Source: Ampelocalamus luodianensis (lineage: Eukaryota; Streptophyta; Magnoliopsida; Poales; Poaceae). Taken from it: a DNA stretch of 64,000 bases. Position 1 is the stretch's first letter. Each line of letters opens with the position of its first letter. Position numbers and translations under genes: made by a program. The DNA lies in the NCBI GenBank assembly GCA_036346255.1, contig CM070623.1, positions 2,780,033-2,844,032 on the forward strand, written 5' to 3'. A model generated the notes under the pieces. It worked only from the letters and a program-made list of their open reading frames with translations, made no database searches and had not been told where the DNA came from. Shown piece after piece: positions 12,113-22,889 of this stretch.

Positions 12113-14065
12113 TGATTGTTGCTAATCAAACTACTTCTAAAGCTTGCAACGACGATACATCTTTTTTTCCCTTTTTAAAGAGGAAGGCTTGCAATGATTG
12201 AAGGAACGTCACATACAGATGCAAAATCGCAGCAATTTCATTACGAGAAAACAAGAGATAATTTGTGGCACTAAGCGTCGAACGCGTGAGGCTGACAATC
12301 CAAGTCGGCTCTAACCATCTCGATTACCAATTGTCAGTCCTATACCGATGCATTGCTTGTCTACTTTCACACAATAAATACTGGACTGGAGCATGTCAAA
12401 CATCTCAAAATAACAACAGGGAATGATACAAGTGTAATACACTGTTTAATTAAAATTAGGGATGAAATTAATTAAGAGAAAAGGATTAGAGGGAAAAAAA
12501 TTGGTTTGGGGAGGAAGTAGGCTGCCGCCCAAGGCCCAATCCGAATCTTGGGCCGGACAGCTACTTAAGAGGCAAGGAGAGGAGCAGCCGTCGCTTTGCC
12601 CTCTGCCTCCCTGTAGCCGCCGCCCGCATGCAGTGCATGGCTGCCGCAGCTAAGCTAGCTCTACACGTTGCCGCAGCTAGCTAGCTCTGCATGTTACATG
12701 TATACTGCTGCTGCATACACTGCCGGGGAGGACGAGTGAAGGGCCAGCAGGAGGAAAAGAGAAGAGCAAGAGGGAAAGAGAAGGGAAATTGCTCGGTTCT
12801 TGATCGTCTTTGTATTCTCAAGGGTATTAATCCTTAGAATTGCCATGGTTTAGTTGTTGTTAAGTTCGTAGATAGTTTCGCTTAGGGGAAGATTAATTTT
12901 CAGTATACCCTAGTTCGTCGATATTAGATGCAGAATATTGCGGGGGCGATTCGAGGTATTTAGGTTTAGATTCAGATGTTGGTCCAATTAGAGAAAAGTT
13001 ATATAATCTCGTTAGTCGTTGTCCAAAATTTGGACGTAACTGACAGATGTTGTGAAGATAGGTTGGTTTTATCTAGTAGATGACAAAATTAAAACGTGGT
13101 GATAACTTTAATAATTTAGGAAATTTTGGTGGTGATAACTTTAATAATTTAGAAAATTTTGTGTAGTTTCCCAAACTAGTATCGTTTATATATTTTCGAG
13201 TTTTAGAATTAAAGATACAAAATTATAAAGTGTACTGTCCCGACAGATTCTAGGAAGGTCTTCGGGGAAGGAAATATGGCAAAGAACGGTAGAATAAAAA
13301 GTTCGTCACAACTAAGAAGTTGTGGGCTTTTTCATAAGGATTTCAGAAAGTAGTGTATATCGAGATTTAGAGTTTAGATATATGAGTTAGAGCCGTTTTA
13401 CTATTAGGACAGTGGGTAGTGTGTTCGGTAGTTTTGAGTTAATTGGGTCGGTTTGACGTAGGCGTGTGATGACGATAAGTGTAAAGCTTGAGTGTTGTGA
13501 TGTTGTGATTTTGAGTTGTGTCCTGCAATGTTTGTCCAGGGAGTATGGCCTCTAGTACCTTGCCGTCGCTTTGCTATCCAGCTCCAAGGGGATAAAGAGA
13601 GAAGTGCATGGTAGATAGTGATCGATGGTGGATCGTTGTATTCTTTATCACTCATTACTATTATATTATTTTTTGCTTTCATATTATTTAATTGCAAACA
13701 ATATGAGTGATCATGATATTAATTGTATTGATGAATTCAAGAATGTTGGATGACGGTATTGTTGATGAACTTATGTTAAATTGAGCATTCGTAAGCATCA
13801 TTGCATGAAAAGAAGGTGATAATACTGATCGCATATCTACCTTATTGGTAGAGACTCCATGGAAGTAGATGAGGTCCCCGATCCTTTTGGAGGACGAACT
13901 TGAGAGTGAACATTGTCGCGAGTGTTCACTCATGTTATATCAGTATACGCGAAATGAGTTGCATGTAGACATGTAATGTAAATATATCTTGCATTTAATG
14001 AAAAGAGAATTGGATGACTGAGTATGAGAATAAAGAAACGAAAACAGTTGATGTTGATGATGATA
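12113..14065. other. Intergenic sequence, possible old LTR remnant, no gene seen
   Basis: Around 12540-12780 is a GC-richer patch with CTACTTAAGAG that reads like a core promoter or LTR U3/R segment; the sequence after it is AT-rich with many stops. A short direct duplication, GGTGATAACTTTAATAATTT, occurs at about 13099 and 13131. No exon or conserved protein motif could be supported. Confidence 0.4.
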
Positions 14066-14526
14066 TCTCTACTATAAAGGAACACTCAAAACTATCCTAG
14101 GTACACCCACAAAAACGTCCCCAGCTGAGATGTCAGAACCATAGTGCACCAAAAAAAATACACCTAGAAATCCAACACCATTAAAATCTATGGCTCCTAT
14201 ACTCCCTCACGGGCTTCAACTCCATCCTATGGCCAAGATTGTTCCTGTCAATGCATCGTCTATTGGACTCCCGCTTCCTGTCAATGCATCGTCTCTTGGA
14301 CTCCCGCGCTCCCTCGGTCAGTGCATGGTCTTCATCGTCTCTTGGACTCCCGGACCTACCCGACGGGTCTTCATCATCTTAAATCGCGCCGGCGTCCGGC
14401 CTCCAACCTACTCGCCGACGCTCGCATCACGGCCGGCCAAATCCCGCGCCGCGGAGGAGCCCAACTATCAGTGGAAGCGGCCGGTCTGAGCGATTTAGGT
14501 ACGTCAGTATAGTTTCTGCTTGCAAT

Positions 14527-15100
14527 TCAACTGGAATATACTACACCTGCTCCTTGATGCCGGGTCGGTGAGGTTGAGCCGGAACGCGACGCACAGCCCC
14601 GGGTTGCCGGCCACGCTCTCGAGCAGGCCTTGCTTGATCGGCGGCGCGCACGGGCCCCGACAGTTGTTGTTGGAGAAGTCCAGCGAAGTTGGGCGGCGGC
14701 GTGCACAGCGACTCGGATCGCCGGACGCGCGTTGTCCGGCAGATCGCGACGCTCAGCGCCTCGGCTCGCCAACGACTCGGGATCGAACCGTTCACCGGTT
14801 GCCTGCAGGACAATTGGTTCACCGGTCAACCGCCCACCGCCGCCGGATCGGTCCGCCGATCAAGTTGCCGCCAGTCGATCTTCACGAGCCCCATGCGTCG
14901 ACGATCTTCGCCGGGAGCACGCCGGACATTCGGTTGTTGGACGCGAACAGCGAGGTGAGGATCGTGGCGCCCGCGACGGCCGGGGGCACGGGACCGGTGA
15001 AGTGGTTGTACGAGAGGTCGATGATGGAGGCGCGCGGGAGCGCGAAGATGCCCGCCGGGACGTCACCCTCGAGGGACTTAATATAAAGGGAAAGCTCCAT
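14527..15100 (-). pseudogene. Captured fragment of a leucine-rich-repeat receptor kinase gene
   Basis: On the minus strand the segment encodes an LRR series with LEGDVPAGIFALP, IIDLSYNHFTGPVP and FASNNRMSGVLPAKI (about 15075-14885). After frame breaks, it continues with DFSNNNCRGP and a juxtamembrane-type ESVAGNPGLC motif (about 14685-14595). This matches the end of the extracellular LRR domain of plant receptor kinases, where the last repeats are followed by N-P-x-LC. Several frameshifts and deletions break the frame, and no kinase domain is present. It lies antisense to RepHel just inside the 5' end of Helitron 1. The NPGLC context resembles CEPR1/XIP1-like kinases, but that finer assignment is only a guess. 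Confidence 0.75.
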
Positions 15101-15467
15101 TAATTTTGATTTTCCTACCTATATATGCAGCAAGGAGTATTAGATTTACTTACGGAATTTATTACCGAGACCGAAGTTGGTATGATTTTTCATGCTTATG
15201 ATTTGGCGGTTGAGTGCTTTCAGTACAGATTTTGATGCTCGTGCTTTCAGTACCAATTTTCTTTTACTTGTAAGGATACTTGCTTGTGAGCTTATTATAG
15301 AGGCTCAACAATTTCCCAGACTATTACAATCACTGATGACTTAAAAATGATAATTGCCATCGCAGGCCGTTGATAATGTCTACGCCGAGAGATACACGCA
15401 ATGCGCTAAGCGATGTAACCAACACCCATATCTCAGGTATGTTTTCAATTATCGATATCTACGGACC

Positions 15468-15636
15468 AATACAATAAACACTTGCGGCGATGGCTTATTG
15501 ATTCCTATATATGTACAATCACCATACAATAAAACACTTCTGGCGATGGCTTACTGATTCCTATATATATGTACAATCACAATACAATAAAACACTTGTG
15601 GCGATGGCTTAGTGATTCCTATATATGTACAATCGC
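15468..15636. repeat. Three tandem copies of a ~57-bp unit
   Basis: Units starting at 15468, 15524 and 15581 each contain AATACAATAAAACACTT, GGCGATGGCTTA and GATTCCTATATATGTACAAT. They sit just upstream of the first recognisable RepHel exon and add TATATA-like motifs there. Confidence 0.9.
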
Positions 15637-15639
15637 CCA

Positions 15640-18096
15640 CTTTAGATGAGGAGTTGCGGAAGAGGGAGGAAAGGAACAGACAACAACAGAAACGTCGAGC
15701 TGAGCTGTCCAGTGAACAAAGGGAAGAGATTAATAGGAAACAACGTGAGTACCGAGCACGCAAGAAGGAGGCATCACAAAATAGTATCACTTCCTGTGTT
15801 GTGTCTCAAATAGAACCAACATCATCACCCATAGTAGGTACGTAATCTCTTCATTAACATATGCTAAGGTGCGGCGTTAACACTAACTGAGTAGTCACCG
15901 TTTCAAACTGTCGATTGTGCAAGCACCAAGCATAGGAGGTGGCGAAAATGTCGATCCAGAAGATGCCACAGAGTGGCTACACAGAAATGATAATTACGAA
16001 CGTCGACATGGAAGCCATCACACAATTCCTTCGGTGCCATCTATATGCACAAGAGGAGCCTCACCCGCTCGATCTCAAGGTGACAGACATTATCTTTCTA
16101 CCCAACATCACTCTACGTATGTTTAATACATGTAGATATCCACTATATACCTACGATAAATGAATTAATCTTCAACCTTCAGGTGGGTCGTCCAGTACGG
16201 ATCAACTGCTAAGGAATAGGGAAAGATACAACAATATGGATGAACAGAAGAAGAACAGATTGCTAAAACGGAAGCGGGAGAACTACTATAGAACTTTGAG
16301 AATGTCAGCCCAAAAACAAACGCAATTGTCTGATATTACAGAGTCATCAGGTGAGCACGTGAAGCACAAATTGTTTGTCAATATGTAAATCATTTGGATA
16401 AATTTTAACAGTTTATTTGCAGATGATAATTTGCCTGTGCAGCACCACAACCAGGTAGTTGCCGAAATCAACGATCATGAATTCGACCATGAATTATTCG
16501 AACCTACCCATAATGTTGAAGACGGTGACGACGGTGACATTGACGCGGCCCATGGATTGCAAAACGATACCTTACACGATGATGATGATGATGACAGAAT
16601 CATTGGGCTACACGCGCAAGGTACTACGACTACCTATATACGTCATGACAGCAATCCAGCTTCATTATCAACGTGTTTACATAAACCATATGTTACAAAT
16701 AAATATATAGTGAAGTAATATGTTTGTTGTAATTATCCCAACACAGGTCCTGATTATGAGTCATATTGCGTGCTTGTGGAGGGTCCAGCTCGCCATAGTG
16801 TGACACATGATCCATATGAATTCATCTACCAGAACCTGCCACAAAGACATACATTGACAAATGTTCCTGACTGCCATTACTGTGGTGCGATGAGGTTTCA
16901 ATATGAGCCACCAGGGTTTTGTTGTAGAAAAGGAAAAATACAAATACATATACCGGAGGTTCCTGCCGAACTGAAAAGGTTATTCACAAGTCAAGTGCAT
17001 GATGATGCAAAATATTTCAGGCAACATATACGGTATCTCAACTCGCATTTCGCCTTCGCAAGTCTTGGAGTCACCCTTGACCAAAGATATAACACTACAG
17101 CGGGGACCGGTATTTATACATTTAGAGTTCATGGCGGATTGTACCATCGTCTAGACCACCTGGTGCCAGGAGGCCACGGCCCTCGGCATCTGCAACTCTA
17201 CTTTTATGATACAGAAGATGAGGCATTGTCACACAGAGTCAAGAGGTCCCCTGACCTTGATATCAACCTCATCCGAAATATCCTTACAATTTTGCAGGAT
17301 AACCCATATGTTCATACTTTTAGGAGAAATGGCGCTTTTCCGAACTTGGATGACTATCGGATTGAACTCAATACAAATGTCACGCCTGACCAGAGAAGGT
17401 ACAATGCCCCAACGGCATCACAAGTTGCTGCTATCTGGATGGAAGGGAACGATCCACGAAGATGTTTTGATAGGAGTGTGGTTGTATATGGCAGGAGCGA
17501 CCATCGTCCGCACTATATCCGAGCATACCATGGTTGTTATGACCCATTAGCTTATCCTTTATACAACCCGAGAGGGGAAACAGGCTGGAACAAGTTTATG
17601 CCATACAGTGCTGACCCAATCGCTCAACCATTTGCAACCCCGGTTTCTACTAATGTTAATAACAGGGATGAGGAAACTCCTGATGTGACATATATGGAAG
17701 ATGACACTACTGCTGGTTATGAAGGTATAAACTCCGATATTATTTGCGCTATATTACTCCTATGGTGTAAGGTGTTATCATATTGTAATCTGACATTTTT
17801 TATATGTTACAGCTCAGAATTATATTGAAAACCAGCAAGAAGAAGGCGACAATGACATACAAGAAGGTGACTGGATAAGCAGAGTTGCGGATGCAACACA
17901 GTCTGCAAGATATGTGTCGCATGCGAGAATACTATCGCTTCAAGCCGCAAGTTAGAAGGGACTTTTAACATTTTATTATTTGGAGGACGTCTTTTCCAAA
18001 GAATGGGTTGTAGATATGTATATAAAGATTGAGTCTATGAGGCTAGATTGGTACTCTAATCCTAAAAACCAAAAACTCATACGGGCAGAGCTATAC
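15640..18096 (+). pseudogene. RepHel N-terminal exons, frameshifted
   Basis: Several exons encode the N-terminal part of a plant Helitron replicase. About 15640-15835 and 16186-16350 are Arg/Lys-rich (NRQQQKRRAEL, RKQREYRARKK, NRLLKRKRENYYRT). Exon 16747-17724 has a zinc-binding-like patch (DCHYCGAM, GFCCRKGK) and the conserved FRVHGGLYHR, RNGAFP, RRYNAPTASQVAAIW and HPLA-like blocks. Exon 17813-18096 continues into MREYYRFK, ILLFGGRLFQ and WVVDMYIKIES, but these blocks lie in three successive frames, with a stop at 17953-17955 in the entry frame. The exon length still preserves phase. The following exon joins after LYQ with GT-AG splicing. The full protein is therefore probably not made from this copy unless these breaks are sequencing errors. 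Confidence 0.82.
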
Positions 18097-18186
18097 CAGG
18101 TAACCACTCAAATTATTTTGTTTATGAACGTTGCAAACTTATTACTGTCTTTTCCTAATGTTCTAATATATTTGATTGTATGTTAG

Positions 18187-21100
18187 GGCCTGGTTGATGT
18201 GATCTTTGCCGGAGAGACCCAGGGTTCTAAGGTTGGCAAGAGAATTGTGTTGCCAAGATCATTCCCAGGATGCGATCGAGACATGCAACAAAGGTTCCTT
18301 AATGCTATGGCTATTGTGCAACGTTTTGGAAGGCCAGATTATTTCATCACAATGACATGCAATCCGTACTGGGATGAGATAACAAACAATCTCGAACCCG
18401 GGCAGGAACCGCAAGATAGGCCAGAACTGGTTGCAAGAGTGTACAGGGCAAAGTTGCGGGATCTAAAAGATCTTTTGATCAAGAAAAGGTATTTTGGTGA
18501 TGTTGCAGCATATGTTCATGTTACCGAGTTCCAAAAGAGGGGGCTACCACATGAGCATTTCCTGCTGATCATGAAGTTAGAGAGTAAGTTGACAACTCCA
18601 GATGCATATGATCGAGTTATTTCAGCGGAGATACCAGACAAGGACAAATACCCAGAGTTGCATGGTCTGGTTATCAATCATATGTTGCATGGACCATGTG
18701 GCGTACTAAATAAAAACTGCGCATGCATGGTGGATGGAGAGTGTCGCTTTCACTATCCTCGACAATTCTGTGAGGCAACACAGCAAGGAAAGGACTCATA
18801 TCCTACATACAGAAGAAGAGATGATGGAAAACGAGTGAATATTAGGAGAGCAGAGTTAGATAACAGGTGGGTGGTGCCATACAACCCGGGTCTGCTCATG
18901 CGATACAACTGCCACATAAATGTTGAAGCATGCTCAAGCATTAAAGCTGTCAAGTATCTATTTAAGTACGTATATAAAGGCCACGATCAAGCATCATTCT
19001 CGGTTAATGCAGATCAACATGAGAGAGATGATGGTGTAATCAATGAGATACGACAGTACAGGAATGCTAGATACATATCTCCACCGGAAGCTGTGCACAG
19101 GATATTTGGTTTTCCAATGTTTGGAGTCTATCCTGCTGTATTGCAGCTCCAACTACATTTGCCTGACATGCAGTCTGTGACATACAATGAGGATGAAAAC
19201 CTAGAGGATGTTGTTAGTCGGCCAGGTTCCGGTACAACCACACTTACAGAGTATTTCATGAAAACCCGTGAGGATATGACAGCAAGAAAAATATTATACA
19301 AAGAATTTCCAGAACACTACCGTTGGATCAAAGGGACAAAGGTGTGGCAAATAAGGAAGCAAAGGTCAGGACAGATAGGGCGGATTGTCTATGCAAACCC
19401 TGGTGAAGGGGAGAGATACTTCCTACGAGTTCTACTGAATCATGTGAGAGGTGCAACATCATATGAGGACTTGAGAACAGTGGCTGGTGTCACAGTTTCT
19501 ACTTTTAGGGAATCGTGCGAGAAAAGAGGGCTTATCGAAACGGACAAATCACTCGACGACTGCTTGACTGAGGCCACCACTTTTCAGATGTCGTGTGCCC
19601 TGCGAAGGTTGTTTGCAACCATTCTTGTCTTCTGCGAGGCCACTAACATACGTGGACTCTGGGACAAGCATAAGGACGCTCTGGGCGAAGACTTCAGACG
19701 GGACAACAGCAACACGTCAGCAGTGGAGCAAATGGTGCTCAGAGACATACGGGATATGGTTCACTCAATGGGGAAGGATATCAAAGATTATGGTCTGCCA
19801 CCTGTCAGTCATCTGGGTGGAAGCTCCAATGACATGATGAAAGAGGTTAGAGAGGAACAGAACGTCTCCATAGACCAAGAACACTTAAATATTTATGAAT
19901 CACTCAACAAAGAGCAGCGTGGAGGATTTGATGAAATCATTCAGCATGTATTTGCTAATAAAAGCCAAGTATTTTTCGTAGATGGTCCTGGAGGCACGGG
20001 GAAGACGTTCCTATACAAGGCTCTCCTTGCTAGAGTTCGATCCGAAGGATTAATAGGCATTGCAACAGCCACATCTGGTATAGCAGCATCGATATTGCCC
20101 GGAGGACGCACTGCACACTCAAGGTTTAAAATCCCAATTAAAATTGGGGACAACAGCATGTGCAGCTTTACGAAGCAAAGTGGCACTGCAGAGTTGCTTC
20201 GTAGGGCATCTTTGATTATTTGGGATGAAGTTGCAATGACCAAGCGTCAGTGCGTCGAGACACTTGATAGGTCCCTACAGGATATTATGGAATGTGCTTT
20301 GCCATTTGGAGGAAAGGTTATGGTATTTGGTGGAGATTTTAGACAAGTCCTTCCTGTGGTGACACGTGGGACAAGAGCACATGTAACTAATGCTACATTG
20401 CAAAGATCTTATTTGTGGGAGAAAATAAGGAAGATACGATTGTCACGTAACATGAGGGCACAGTCTGACCCTTGGTTTTCAGACTACCTGCTACGAATTG
20501 GAAATGGAGCCGAGGAAACCATTGAAGATGATTATGTTCGACTCCCTGATGACATTGTGATTGGTTATACCGACACGGAGTTGGCAGTCCAAAAACTCAT
20601 TCAAGATGTTTTTCCATCACTTGAAGAAAATGCAACATCATCCGCCTATATGAGCTCCCGTGCCATTCTATCAACCAAAAATGACCATGTTGATAGGCTG
20701 AACGCAATGATGATTGATAGGTTTCCAGGTGAGGAAAAGGTTTACCACAGCTTCGACGCTGTTGATGATGATTCTCAGAATCGCTACCCTATCGACTTTT
20801 TGAACTCGATAACTCCAAATGGCCTCCCCCCGCACGAGCTGAAGCTAAAAATCAATTGTCCGGTGATTCTTCTCCGCAATCTTGATCCTAACAACGGATT
20901 GTGCAATGGAACAAGGCTTATGGTGAGAGCATTGCAAGACAATGCAATTGATGCCGAAATCGTTGGTGGACAGCATGTGCAGAAAAGGGTTTTCATACCA
21001 AGGATCCCATTGTCTCCCTCGGATGATATTTCCCTTCCTTTCAAGTTCAAAAGAAAACAATTCCCAGTACGGCTAAGTTTTGCCATGACCATAAATAAAT

Positions 21101-21294
21101 CGCAGGGACAAACCATCCCTAATGTTGGGATCTACCTTCCAGAACCCGTGTTCTCGCATGGACAGCTTTATGTTGCTTTATCAAGGGGGGTATCAAGATC
21201 AACAACAAGAATTTTGGCTAAACCAAAAAAGGAATTGGATCCTACAGGGAAGAGCACCAAGAATATTGTATATAAAGAAGTCCTGAACTGGTGA
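18187..21294 (+). CDS. Helitron RepHel: HUH nuclease and Pif1-like helicase, last exon
   Basis: A 3108-bp open exon (acceptor TTAG at 18186) runs to TGA. Numbering residues from the codon at 18199, the Rep part shows the MTCNPYWDEI block, the two-histidine site GLPHEHFLL (H118, H120), and the tyrosine pair KYLFKYVYKG (Y253, Y257). The SF1B helicase part shows Walker A GPGGTGKT (596-603), IATATSGIAA, Walker B IIWDEVAM, FGGDFRQVLPVV, LSRNMRA, MTINKSQGQTI and LYVALSRG. The enzyme nicks, transfers and unwinds one strand during rolling-circle transposition. Most plant copies have HAH at the HUH site; here the middle residue is Glu. The 3' end has been tandemly duplicated directly downstream. The exon is intact, but the exon before it is frameshifted. 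Confidence 0.92.
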   Translation, partial: GLVDVIFAGETQGSKVGKRIVLPRSFPGCDRDMQQRFLNAMAIVQRFGRPDYFITMTCNPYWDEITNNLEPGQEPQDRPELVARVYRAKLRDLKDLLIKKRYFGDVAAYVHVTEFQKRGLPHEHFLLIMKLESKLTTPDAYDRVISAEIPDKDKYPELHGLVINHMLHGPCGVLNKNCACMVDGECRFHYPRQFCEATQQGKDSYPTYRRRDDGKRVNIRRAELDNRWVVPYNPGLLMRYNCHINVEACSSIKAVKYLFKYVYKGHDQASFSVNADQHERDDGVINEIRQYRNARYISPPEAVHRIFGFPMFGVYPAVLQLQLHLPDMQSVTYNEDENLEDVVSRPGSGTTTLTEYFMKTREDMTARKILYKEFPEHYRWIKGTKVWQIRKQRSGQIGRIVYANPGEGERYFLRVLLNHVRGATSYEDLRTVAGVTVSTFRESCEKRGLIETDKSLDDCLTEATTFQMSCALRRLFATILVFCEATNIRGLWDKHKDALGEDFRRDNSNTSAVEQMVLRDIRDMVHSMGKDIKDYGLPPVSHLGGSSNDMMKEVREEQNVSIDQEHLNIYESLNKEQRGGFDEIIQHVFANKSQVFFVDGPGGTGKTFLYKALLARVRSEGLIGIATATSGIAASILPGGRTAHSRFKIPIKIGDNSMCSFTKQSGTAELLRRASLIIWDEVAMTKRQCVETLDRSLQDIMECALPFGGKVMVFGGDFRQVLPVVTRGTRAHVTNATLQRSYLWEKIRKIRLSRNMRAQSDPWFSDYLLRIGNGAEETIEDDYVRLPDDIVIGYTDTELAVQKLIQDVFPSLEENATSSAYMSSRAILSTKNDHVDRLNAMMIDRFPGEEKVYHSFDAVDDDSQNRYPIDFLNSITPNGLPPHELKLKINCPVILLRNLDPNNGLCNGTRLMVRALQDNAIDAEIVGGQHVQKRVFIPRIPLSPSDDISLPFKFKRKQFPVRLSFAMTINKSQGQTIPNVGIYLPEPVFSHGQLYVALSRGVSRSTTRILAKPKKELDPTGKSTKNIVYKEVLNW

Positions 21295-22325
21295 TTAACG
21301 GTGGGTATACTCAAACTATTTTATCAGTCCTCATGTGAGCATATATGCCAAGCATTAATATAAATACGCTATTCCTGACCTGTCTTATTTTATTTTTGGA
21401 CTTCATATTTTATTTTATATATATGTCTTTTGCTTCTGTCATTCACTGTGAAATGAGATGCTAATATGTGGGAACTGATCTTATGTATTTTGCTTGTGAA
21501 GCCTTCTCAACACAATATTATATAGGACAAACGACCTGATACATGGCAATGGCATATTCAGTTTATATCAGAACAAGTAAGTGTCCTCTGTTCTTTCTCC
21601 TGTGTTGGTAATGCAGAGGCAAATCATATCTCCAGTTAATATATTTGAGTCAAAATAGGTACCACGTTTGTCTCCCTCGGATGATATTTCCCTTCCTTTC
21701 AAGTTCAAAAGAAAACAATTCCCAGTACGGCTAAGTTTTGCCATGACCATAAATAAATCGCAGGGACAAACCATCCCTAATGTTGGGATCTACCTTCCAG
21801 AACCCGTGTTCTCGCATGGACAGCTTTATGTTGCTTTATCAAGGGGGGTATCAAGATCAACAACAAGAATTTTGGCTAAACTAAAAAAGGAATTGGATCC
21901 TACAGGGAAGAGCACCAAGAATATTGTATATAAAGAAGTCCTGAACTGGTGATTAACGGTGGGTATACTCAAACTATTTTATCAGTCCTCATGTGAGCAT
22001 ATATGCCAAGCATTAATATAAATACGCTATTCCTGACCTGTCTTATTTTATTTTTGGACTTCATATTTTATTTTATATATATGTCTTTTGCTTTTGTCAT
22101 TCACTGTGAAATGAGATGCTAATATGTGGGAACTGATCTTATGTATTTTGCTTGTGAAGCCTTCTCAACACAATATTATATAGGACAAACGACCTGATAC
22201 ATGGCAATGGCATATTCAGTTTATATCAGAACAAGTAAGTGTCCTCTGTTCTTTCTCCTGTGTTGGTAATGCAGAGGCAAATCATATCTCCAGTTAATAT
22301 ATTTGAGTCAAAATAGGTACCACGT
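21010..22325 (+). repeat. 658-bp tandem duplication of the RepHel 3' end
   Basis: Copy 1 is 21010-21667 and copy 2 is 21668-22325. Each holds the last ~94 RepHel codons, the stop and about 370 bp of 3' flank. I saw only two differences, one giving Pro to Leu in LAKPKKEL/LAKLKKEL and one C to T in the flank. Near-identity implies a very recent duplication. Confidence 0.95.
21668..21952 (+). pseudogene. Duplicated RepHel C-terminal fragment
   Basis: The second copy of the duplication keeps an open frame of 94 codons containing MTINKSQGQTI and LYVALSRG, helicase motifs V and VI, and the ending VLNW. It has no start, nuclease or Walker motifs, so it cannot work alone. It follows the RepHel stop by about 370 bp on the same strand. 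Confidence 0.9.
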
Positions 22326-22329
22326 TGGG

Positions 22330-22880
22330 AATGGTCGATGAGGCTTCGACCACGAGGCGAGCGGTCGCAAAGGGTACCTTCACCGCTGCAAAAAAACATC
22401 ATATGAGATTAGCATAATGCACCAGAAATATGACCAGCTGATATTCATGTATAGTCTAGGAAAAAAACATGAAAACCTGGATGCAATAGTTAAGCCGCTG
22501 CATTCGACCACGGCCATGTGGTTGTAGCTCCATTCGACTACGGCCAACGTGGTCGTAAACGACCTGAATGACCTCCGCTTCCGACTCCCAGCAAAATGGT
22601 CGTAACAGCTTCCGACCTCACACCTAGATGCAAAGGAAATGCACAAGTAGCTGACTTCTCACGTGGTCGTAGACTTGAGAGCCGACCGACCGCGACCGCT
22701 AATGCGTGGTTGTAGCTTCGATTTACGACTTTCGACTACGGCCAACGTGGTCGTAGCTGCATTCGACTACGACCAACGTGGTCGTAAACGATCTGAATCA
22801 CCTCCGACCATGCCCAAAATGGTTGTAAACTCATTTTCTGGCTTCTGACTCCCCGCAGAACGGTCGTAACAGCTTCGACC
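22330..22880. repeat. Cluster of TGGTCGTA motifs in both orientations
   Basis: At least nine TGGTCGTA or TGGTTGTA motifs and several inverted CTACGGCC/CTACGACC forms occur in about 550 bp, many within a longer diverged unit reading ATTCGACTACG-CCAACGTGGTCGTA. The pattern resembles the subterminal repeats of CACTA/Spm transposons, so this may be a captured piece of one. Confidence 0.8.
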
Positions 22881-22889
22881 TTACAAACA

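Noticed and set aside
13404..13933. Two minus-strand open frames of 81-97 codons
   Set aside because: No homology recognised, no splice or start context, and the region looks like decayed repeat DNA.
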